Shown here one piece after another: positions 1-4,512 of a stretch of DNA of 6,804 nt. The number at the start of each line of letters is the position of its first letter. Positions within the stretch are counted from its first letter, which is position 1. Made by a program: the position numbers and the translations under genes. The stretch comes from Paenibacillus sp. (GTDB lineage: Bacteria; Bacillota; Bacilli; Paenibacillales; NBRC-103111): contig JARBUQ010000254.1 in NCBI GenBank assembly GCA_029239545.1, positions 1 through 6,804 of the forward strand, given 5' to 3'. The notes below the pieces were generated by a model. That model was not told where the DNA came from. It was given only the letters and a program-made list of their open reading frames with translations, and did no database searches.

Positions 1-31
1 GTTTTGACCGTTGTAGATGATTCAACACTAT

Positions 32-38
32 AAGGAGG
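32..38 (+). promoter_or_regulatory. Ribosome binding site deciding the ahcY start
   Basis: AAGGAGG is a full Shine-Dalgarno match placed 8 nt before ATG 47. It lies downstream of the alternative in-frame ATG at 17, which has no comparable site, so it fixes the start at 47. Confidence 0.9.
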
Positions 39-46
39 CAACAATC

Positions 47-1309
47 ATGACAGCCAAGGAAAGAAGTATTATTGCAGACCCATCAGCAGCACCGGAAGGA
101 CATCTGAAGATCGACTGGGTAAGAGCCCATATGCCCGTTCTGAATCGCATCCGCGAGCAGTTCGAGAAGGAGCAGCCCTTCAAAGGATTGAAGGTAGCGA
201 TCTCCCTGCACTTGGAAGCCAAGACAGCTTATTTGGCCAAGGTGGTTCAAGCCGGCGGCGCTGAAGTGACTATTACGGGTAGCAATCCATTGTCTACTCA
301 GGACGACGTGTGCGCGGCACTTGTAGAAGACGGCATTACGGTATTTGCCAAGTACAATCCTTCACCAGAAGAGTATAAAGAGCTCCTGATCCATGCTCTT
401 GAGACGAAGCCGGACCTTATTATCGATGATGGCGGCGATTTGGTAACGATTCTACATTCAGAACGTCAGGATCTGCTTTCGCAGGTCAGAGGCGGAGCGG
501 AAGAAACGACTACTGGGATTTTGCGTTTGAAGGCTCTGGAGAAGGAAGGCCAGCTGAAATTCCCTATGGTCGCGGTTAATGATGCATTCTGCAAATATTT
601 GTTTGATAACCGCTATGGTACCGGTCAATCCGTATGGGACGGAATCAATCGCACAACAAACCTTGTAGTAGCCGGCAAAACCGTTGTCGTAGCTGGTTAT
701 GGGTGGTGTGGCAAAGGTGTGGCGATGCGTGCCAAAGGACTCGGCGCCAACGTTATCGTAACCGAAATCGATGCTATTAAGGCTGTTGAGGCTTACATGG
801 ACGGCTTTGCTGTTATGCCAATGGTAGAGGCAGCCAAACTCGGAGACTTCTTCGTTACAGTGACAGGCAACCGTGATATTATTCGCGGAGAGCACTATGA
901 CGTGATGAAGGATGGAGCGATCCTATCCAATGCGGGGCATTTCGACGTGGAAGTAAATAAGCCGGAATTGGAATCCAGAAGCACTGCGATGCGTACCGTT
1001 CGCCGTAACATTCAAGAATATGCGCTCAAGGATGGTCGCCTGATCTATGTACTGGCAGAAGGCCGCCTCGTTAACCTTGCTGCTGGTGATGGACATCCGG
1101 CCGAAATTATGGATATGACGTTTGCTCTTCAAGCCATGTCCCTTAAATACGTAAACGATCAATACAAGGAAATCGGCAGCAAGGTTGTTAATGTCCCTTA
1201 TGAGCTGGATGAGCAGGTTGCCCGCTTCAAGCTGCAATCACTCGGCATGGGCATTGACAATTTGACCAAGGAACAAGAATCATACTTGGACAGCTGGGCC
1301 GAGCATTAA
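47..1309 (+). CDS. ahcY: S-adenosylhomocysteine hydrolase (adenosylhomocysteinase), short archaeal/Thermotoga-like form
   Basis: Cytosolic NAD-dependent enzyme that reversibly splits S-adenosylhomocysteine (SAH) to homocysteine and adenosine, relieving product inhibition of SAM-dependent methyltransferases. The 420-residue protein shows the family landmarks: SLHLEAKT (53-60), STQDD (83-87), DDGGD (127-131), EETTTG (152-157), the substrate/NAD segment NDAFCK...FDN (178-188, with the catalytic-type Lys183, Asp187, Asn188), the Rossmann loop GYGWCGKG (217-224), GHFD (297-300) and NLAAGDGHP (343-351). It ends at LDSWAEH, so it lacks the C-terminal KPDxYRY tail of the human/E. coli-linked long form; the GWCG loop and DGHP also fit the archaeal/Thermotoga type. 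Start: ATG 47 has AAGGAGG eight bases upstream; an in-frame ATG at 17 lies before that site and was rejected. A terminator follows 25 nt after the stop. Family assignment is very secure; the exact nucleoside preference (adenosyl or inosyl) is open. Confidence 0.96.
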   Translation: MTAKERSIIADPSAAPEGHLKIDWVRAHMPVLNRIREQFEKEQPFKGLKVAISLHLEAKTAYLAKVVQAGGAEVTITGSNPLSTQDDVCAALVEDGITVFAKYNPSPEEYKELLIHALETKPDLIIDDGGDLVTILHSERQDLLSQVRGGAEETTTGILRLKALEKEGQLKFPMVAVNDAFCKYLFDNRYGTGQSVWDGINRTTNLVVAGKTVVVAGYGWCGKGVAMRAKGLGANVIVTEIDAIKAVEAYMDGFAVMPMVEAAKLGDFFVTVTGNRDIIRGEHYDVMKDGAILSNAGHFDVEVNKPELESRSTAMRTVRRNIQEYALKDGRLIYVLAEGRLVNLAAGDGHPAEIMDMTFALQAMSLKYVNDQYKEIGSKVVNVPYELDEQVARFKLQSLGMGIDNLTKEQESYLDSWAEH

Positions 1310-1334
1310 GAATTGGTACAGTATACTAACTTTT

Positions 1335-1374
1335 ATCCCTGTTTCGGCTTACATAGTCGGAACGGGGATTTTTT
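1335..1374 (+). terminator. Rho-independent terminator after the SAH hydrolase gene
   Basis: Arms ATCCCTGTTTCG (1335-1346) and CGGAACGGGGAT (1358-1369) pair over 12 bp with two G-U wobbles, around an 11-nt loop, followed directly by six T (1369-1374). The stop codon of the SAH hydrolase gene is 25 nt upstream. This should separate that gene from the DUF4349 gene. Confidence 0.88.
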
Positions 1375-1429
1375 GGTGTGCAAATAATCTTTCATCTCTT
1401 CCATAATCTTGCAACCAAAACTAATGAGA

Positions 1430-1457
1430 TTGCGTTTGGAGTGTAGACGCTTACAAA
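1430..1457 (+). promoter_or_regulatory. Weak candidate sigma-A promoter for the DUF4349 gene
   Basis: TTGCGT (1430-1435) and TACAAA (1452-1457) are separated by 16 nt, giving 3/6 and 4/6 matches to the -35 and -10 consensus. It is the best such pair in the gap between the upstream terminator and the gene, and would start transcription roughly 30 nt before ATG 1495. The match is poor and the call rests mainly on position. Confidence 0.25.
1442..1455. promoter_or_regulatory. Candidate CcpA catabolite-responsive element (cre)
   Basis: TGTAGACGCTTACA matches the Weickert-Chambliss cre consensus TGWAANCGNTNWCA at every defined position except the fifth (G for A), and is symmetric at TGTA..CG..TACA. 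It overlaps the only plausible -10 element ahead of the DUF4349 gene, the usual placement for CcpA repression. Binding is inferred from sequence alone; CcpA is not encoded in the window. Confidence 0.4.
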
Positions 1458-1494
1458 AGCGATTCATTTATTGCAAGGGGGAGTGGGTGGCAGT

Positions 1495-2526
1495 ATGAGA
1501 ATAGAACATTCAAGTAGACCAGCAAAAAGCTGGAGATGGGGATTGGCTGTCCTGTTGATTGTTACAGCCGTTGCAGTCATTGGCTGCAGCAGCGGTAACA
1601 AGGATAGCTCAGAACAAAGTTCTTTAATGAATAGGGAATCAGCAGGAACAGCCCCTCAGATGGATAGTGCAAAAGGGACTTCGGACAACGCAGCACAGGA
1701 GCCGGCCTCTGCCGGATCCGCAGTCAAGTCGAATGGGTTGGCTTTAACGAACAGTGCAGGCAGCTATGATCGCAAAATCATTTACAAGGCCAACATCACT
1801 ATGGAAGTTGCGAGCTATGGAGAGGCTCAATCGGAGATCAAGAATCAGACCCTGCTTGCAGGAGGATATCTCGTACAGTTCTCTGAGAACCGCACCGCCT
1901 ATGAACAGAGCGGGACTTTAACGGTCAAGGTTCCTGCAGCGGGCTTCACCTCATTCATAACCAAGCTTGAACAGATGAAGCCCAAGTCAATTCAACAGAA
2001 CATACAAGGCTCTGACGTGACAGAGGAATTTGTTGATTTAACCGCCAGGCTGAAGGCCAAACAAGCAGTAGAAGCGCGGTTGTTGGATTTTCTGGGCAAG
2101 TCAGCTAAGACAGACGAGCTTATTAGCTTCTCGAGTGAGCTTGGCAAAGTTCAGGAGGAAATAGAGAAAATAAAAGGCAGGATGACTTACCTTGAGCAAA
2201 ATGTCGATTTCTCCACCGTTGAAATCAGGCTGTATGAGAAGCTGCAAGCATCCAAGAAGCAGGAAGAAGCGGATACGTTCATCAAGCAAATTCAACAAAC
2301 TGCAATAACGAGCTCCACCATCATTCTGGATGTAATGAAGGCATTACTGTTGTTCGCGTCAGGTGCTTTACCTGTCCTCTTGGTTTTGGCCATAGTCGGG
2401 TCACCGCTAATCTTGTGGCTCCGGAGGAGACGCAAAGCAATCATTCTGCAGCAGCAGCGTGCACAGAAGCTGAGGCAGGAAAATGCAGTTCTGGCGCAGG
2501 ATCGACCCGCTTCGGACGATGAATAG
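1495..2526 (+). CDS. DUF4349 domain lipoprotein with C-terminal membrane anchor
   Basis: Predicted surface protein of 343 residues and unknown function. Seen in order: a basic N-terminus and hydrophobic signal segment (about 16-30) ending in lipobox VIGC with Cys31 as the likely lipidated residue; a Ser/Ala/Gln/Asn-rich linker (32-90); a DUF4349-type core (about 91-248) opening with YDRKIIYKA, containing a GGYL turn, TLTVKVP, VTEEFVDLTARL, and a charged helical coiled-coil stretch (about 207-236), closing with STVEIRLYE; a hydrophobic transmembrane segment (about 281-309); then RRRRK (310-314) and a Gln/Arg-rich tail, predicted cytoplasmic. Start: ATG 1495 gives a good signal peptide; in-frame TTG 1471 precedes the purine-rich AAGGGGGA (1475-1482), which is 12 nt from the ATG, slightly long. 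In-frame GTG 1483 directly abuts that site. The gene is flanked by terminators on both sides, so it is probably monocistronic. Family call is from recognisable pattern, no role is claimed. Confidence 0.88.
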   Translation: MRIEHSSRPAKSWRWGLAVLLIVTAVAVIGCSSGNKDSSEQSSLMNRESAGTAPQMDSAKGTSDNAAQEPASAGSAVKSNGLALTNSAGSYDRKIIYKANITMEVASYGEAQSEIKNQTLLAGGYLVQFSENRTAYEQSGTLTVKVPAAGFTSFITKLEQMKPKSIQQNIQGSDVTEEFVDLTARLKAKQAVEARLLDFLGKSAKTDELISFSSELGKVQEEIEKIKGRMTYLEQNVDFSTVEIRLYEKLQASKKQEEADTFIKQIQQTAITSSTIILDVMKALLLFASGALPVLLVLAIVGSPLILWLRRRRKAIILQQQRAQKLRQENAVLAQDRPASDDE

Positions 2527-2551
2527 TGCTTTAACTTCATAAACTTTTTTC

Positions 2552-2590
2552 GAAATCCTGCTTCTCAAAAGCAGGATTTCTTGTTGTTGC
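2552..2590 (+). terminator. Strong Rho-independent terminator between the DUF4349 gene and mraZ
   Basis: GAAATCCTGCTT (2552-2563) and AAGCAGGATTTC (2569-2580) form a perfect 12-bp stem around a 5-nt loop, followed by a T-rich tail interrupted by G (TTGTTGTTGC). It lies 25 nt after the DUF4349 stop codon. It should insulate the dcw cluster from upstream transcription, although the broken T-run may allow some read-through. Confidence 0.88.
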
Positions 2591-2606
2591 GGCGAATTTG
2601 TTCAAA
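2578..2606 (+). promoter_or_regulatory. Very weak candidate promoter for mraZ
   Basis: TTCTTG (2578-2583), 17 nt, then TTCAAA (2601-2606) is the least bad sigma-A-like pair between the terminator and mraZ. The -10 has only about three consensus matches. If used, transcription would begin near 2613, placing the MraZ boxes at the start site. Offered as a hypothesis only. Confidence 0.18.
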
Positions 2607-2644
2607 GCAGTGGTGAAAAGTGGGTGAAAGTGGAGAGAAAGGGG
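2607..2644 (+). promoter_or_regulatory. MraZ operator: direct repeats with 10-nt period
   Basis: Three copies of a heptamer, GCAGTGG (2607-2613), AAAGTGG (2617-2623) and AAAGTGG (2627-2633), sit exactly 10 nt apart, and a degenerate fourth copy AAAGGGG (2638-2644) follows one base out of phase. Known MraZ boxes are TGGGN repeats with 5-nt spacers in E. coli and AAAGTG[G/T] with 3-nt spacers in mollicutes, both with a 10-nt period, and the array fits both descriptions. Position directly ahead of mraZ supports autoregulation. The last, degenerate copy is also the Shine-Dalgarno of mraZ. Confidence 0.85.
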
Positions 2645-2654
2645 GGCTAAGCGG

Positions 2655-3092
2655 ATGTTCATGGGGGAGTATCAGCATTCCGTCGACGAAAAGGGTCGAA
2701 TGATTATTCCTGCCAAGTTCCGCGATGCTCTTGGACCGCAATTTGTGGTCACCCGCGGTTTAGATAATTGTTTGTTCGTTTACCCCAAGGAAGAATGGGC
2801 GATACTCGAGCAGAAGCTAAAATCACTGTCGCTTATGAAGTCTGATGCACGCGCTTTTACTCGGTTTTTCTTCTCCGGAGCAACTGAATGCGAATTAGAT
2901 AAGCAGGGGCGTATCAACATTCCTAATACTTTATGCGAGTATGCCAATTTAGACAAGGATTGTGTCGTGCTTGGTGTTAGCAATCGTGTTGAGATTTGGA
3001 GCAAGCAAGTTTGGGCAAGCTATTTTAAACAGTCTGAATCGTCATTTAACGAAATTGCCGAGAAGCTGGTAGACTTCAACTTTGATTTATAG
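2655..3092 (+). CDS. mraZ: Transcriptional regulator MraZ of the division and cell wall cluster
   Basis: DNA-binding protein, normally a ring-shaped oligomer, that represses its own dcw operon in E. coli and modulates it in other bacteria. At 145 residues it has the usual full length. Two SpoVT-AbrB-type half-domains are visible, each with the signature loop: DEKGR (11-15) followed by IIPAKFR, and DKQGR (82-86) followed by INIP. The N-terminus MFMGEYQH is the canonical family start, which supports ATG 2655 over the internal ATG at 2661; the ribosome binding site is the G-rich GAAAGGGGGG (2637-2646), 8 nt upstream. It is the first gene of the cluster, 15 nt before rsmH, and its own operator lies immediately upstream. 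Confidence 0.97.
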   Translation: MFMGEYQHSVDEKGRMIIPAKFRDALGPQFVVTRGLDNCLFVYPKEEWAILEQKLKSLSLMKSDARAFTRFFFSGATECELDKQGRINIPNTLCEYANLDKDCVVLGVSNRVEIWSKQVWASYFKQSESSFNEIAEKLVDFNFDL

Positions 3093-3107
3093 CGGAGGAC
3101 AACACCT

Positions 3108-4067
3108 GTGTTTCATCATATAACGGTTTTGAAGAAAGAATCCGTGAACGGCTTGAATGTAAAGCCTGACGGCATCTATGTAGATTGCACGTTAGGAGGA
3201 GCCGGGCACAGCGCGCTGATTGCCTCAGGATTGAACGAACAAGGAAGGTTAATCGCCTTCGATCAGGATGATATAGCGCTGTCGCACGCGAAAAGTACTT
3301 TAGCTGCTTATATGGACCGTGTTATTCTCGTCCGCTCTAACTTTCGCCATATGGAGCTTGAGCTCCGTAAACTGCCAATCCCGAAGAATGCAGATGGACT
3401 TCCGCAAGTAGATGGGATTTTGTTCGATCTTGGCGTGTCCTCACCGCAATTCGACGATGCTGATCGCGGTTTCAGCTATAATCATGACGCTGAGCTGGAC
3501 ATGCGTATGGATCGTAATGAACCCCTTACTGCGAAGATTATCGTGAATGAGTGGAGTGAAGGGCAGATTGCCCGCATCCTGCAAGAATATGGGGAGGAGA
3601 AATTCGCTCGACGGATTGCCAAGAGAATAATTGAAGCTCGCAATAATGAGCCCATTGAAACGACAGGTCAACTGGCCGAGATCGTGAAGCAGGCGATTCC
3701 TGCCGCTACACGACGAACAGGCGGACATCCCGCCAAGCGCAGCTTTCAGGCGTTAAGGATAGCAGTTAATGATGAATTGGGTGCGTTCGAGGATGCGCTG
3801 GAGCAAGCTATTCGCTGTTTGGCACCTCTCGGCAGAGTGGCGGTTATTACCTTTCATTCCCTGGAAGACAGGATATGCAAACAAACTTTTGCTAAATATG
3901 TAGGAAAATGTACTTGTCCGTCTGACTTTCCATTGTGCGTTTGCGGCAATACGAACGGGACTTTGAAGCTGGTGAATCGCAAACCATTGGTACCCACTGA
4001 GCAAGAATTGGAACTTAACCCGAGAGCCAGATCATCCAAGCTAAGAATTGCAGAAAAAATGGAGTGA
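3108..4067 (+). CDS. rsmH: 16S rRNA (cytosine(1402)-N4)-methyltransferase RsmH
   Basis: SAM-dependent methyltransferase (formerly MraW) that N4-methylates C1402 in the decoding centre of 16S rRNA in the small subunit. The 319-residue product has the SAM-binding loop DCTLGGAGHS (26-35), the acidic motif FDQD (51-54), the active-site segment DGILFDLGVSSPQ (102-114) with DRGFSY (119-124), HPAKRSFQALRIAVN (207-221) and TFHSLEDR (248-255). Near the C-terminus a CTCPxxFPxCxCG segment (268-280) brings four cysteines together, a pattern common in Firmicute RsmH. Start is GTG 3108: the family-typical N-terminus (HHITVL) begins there and CGGAGGA (3093-3099) abuts the mraZ stop codon 8-9 nt upstream, so translation is probably coupled to mraZ. 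Confidence 0.97.
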   Translation: MFHHITVLKKESVNGLNVKPDGIYVDCTLGGAGHSALIASGLNEQGRLIAFDQDDIALSHAKSTLAAYMDRVILVRSNFRHMELELRKLPIPKNADGLPQVDGILFDLGVSSPQFDDADRGFSYNHDAELDMRMDRNEPLTAKIIVNEWSEGQIARILQEYGEEKFARRIAKRIIEARNNEPIETTGQLAEIVKQAIPAATRRTGGHPAKRSFQALRIAVNDELGAFEDALEQAIRCLAPLGRVAVITFHSLEDRICKQTFAKYVGKCTCPSDFPLCVCGNTNGTLKLVNRKPLVPTEQELELNPRARSSKLRIAEKME

Positions 4068-4075
4068 ACATAACG

Positions 4076-4083
4076 AAGGAGGT
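4076..4083 (+). promoter_or_regulatory. Ribosome binding site deciding the ftsL start
   Basis: AAGGAGGT is a near-perfect Shine-Dalgarno 9 nt before GTG 4093 and lies after the rsmH stop. It argues against the in-frame TTG at 4048, which would overlap rsmH and precede this site. Confidence 0.9.
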
Positions 4084-4092
4084 AACAAACGC

Positions 4093-4500
4093 GTGGCGGC
4101 ATACATACATGGAAATCTGGCATTAGAACCGAAAGATAATCGCAAGCCTCAAATGAGGGAAACCAAAAAGATTGTATATCGGAAAAGGCCTATCCCCGTT
4201 CAAGAGAAGTTATTGTATTTGTTCACAGTCCTGATTTGTGTTGTAGTGGCCAGCGTCATTATTTGGCGTTACGCGCAAATCTACGAGATGAACACAAGGA
4301 TTCAAATGATAGAGAAGGAAGTTAAGACTCTTCAGGTTGAGAACAACAAGCTAAAGCTGGAGATTAGCAAGGCACAGGATCCCAAACGTCTTCAGGACAT
4401 GGCTAACCAATATGGTCTCGGTCCCAATGAGAACCAAGTGAATCAGGTGAATCCTTCTAATCAGTCAGCCAAAACACCAGTTGCAATGAAAACCGAATAG
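4093..4500 (+). CDS. ftsL: Cell division protein FtsL
   Basis: Small bitopic divisome protein that forms a coiled-coil complex with DivIC and DivIB (FtsB/FtsQ counterparts) and helps activate septal peptidoglycan synthesis. The 135-residue product has a basic cytoplasmic N-terminus (about 1-38), one transmembrane helix (about 39-58), an extracellular leucine-zipper-like coiled coil (about 63-96) and the family's DPKRLQDMANQYGL segment (96-109). A polar Asn/Gln-rich tail (111-135) extends past that motif. Start is GTG 4093, chosen from the strong ribosome binding site at 4076-4083. Sequence similarity in this family is low, and DivIC has the same architecture, but the position between rsmH and pbpB identifies it as FtsL. 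The gap to rsmH is 25 nt and to the PBP gene 12 nt. Confidence 0.93.
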   Translation: MAAYIHGNLALEPKDNRKPQMRETKKIVYRKRPIPVQEKLLYLFTVLICVVVASVIIWRYAQIYEMNTRIQMIEKEVKTLQVENNKLKLEISKAQDPKRLQDMANQYGLGPNENQVNQVNPSNQSAKTPVAMKTE

Positions 4501-4512
4501 AGAGGTCAGCCG

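Noticed and set aside
4..34. TTGACC and TATAAG as a promoter for the SAH hydrolase gene
   Set aside because: Spacing is 19 nt and the -10-like element overlaps the Shine-Dalgarno; transcription would start after the ribosome site, so the true promoter is probably upstream of the window.
17..46. Upstream in-frame ATG for the SAH hydrolase
   Set aside because: The strong Shine-Dalgarno at 32-38 lies inside this extension and points to ATG 47; the extra ten residues are not family-like.
458..895. 145-codon minus-strand open frame inside the SAH hydrolase gene
   Set aside because: It is antisense to a highly conserved coding region and shows no recognisable domain; treated as a chance frame.
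1471..1494. TTG start for the DUF4349 protein
   Set aside because: It lies upstream of the purine-rich ribosome site and adds glycine-rich residues ahead of an otherwise normal signal peptide.
3909..3947. Four-cysteine cluster in RsmH as a novel zinc finger
   Set aside because: CxCPxxFPxCxCG is, to my knowledge, a common feature of RsmH in Firmicutes, so it is not new, although metal binding there remains plausible.
4048..4092. TTG start for FtsL overlapping rsmH
   Set aside because: The strong ribosome binding site at 4076-4083 serves GTG 4093, and the extension would be encoded through that site.
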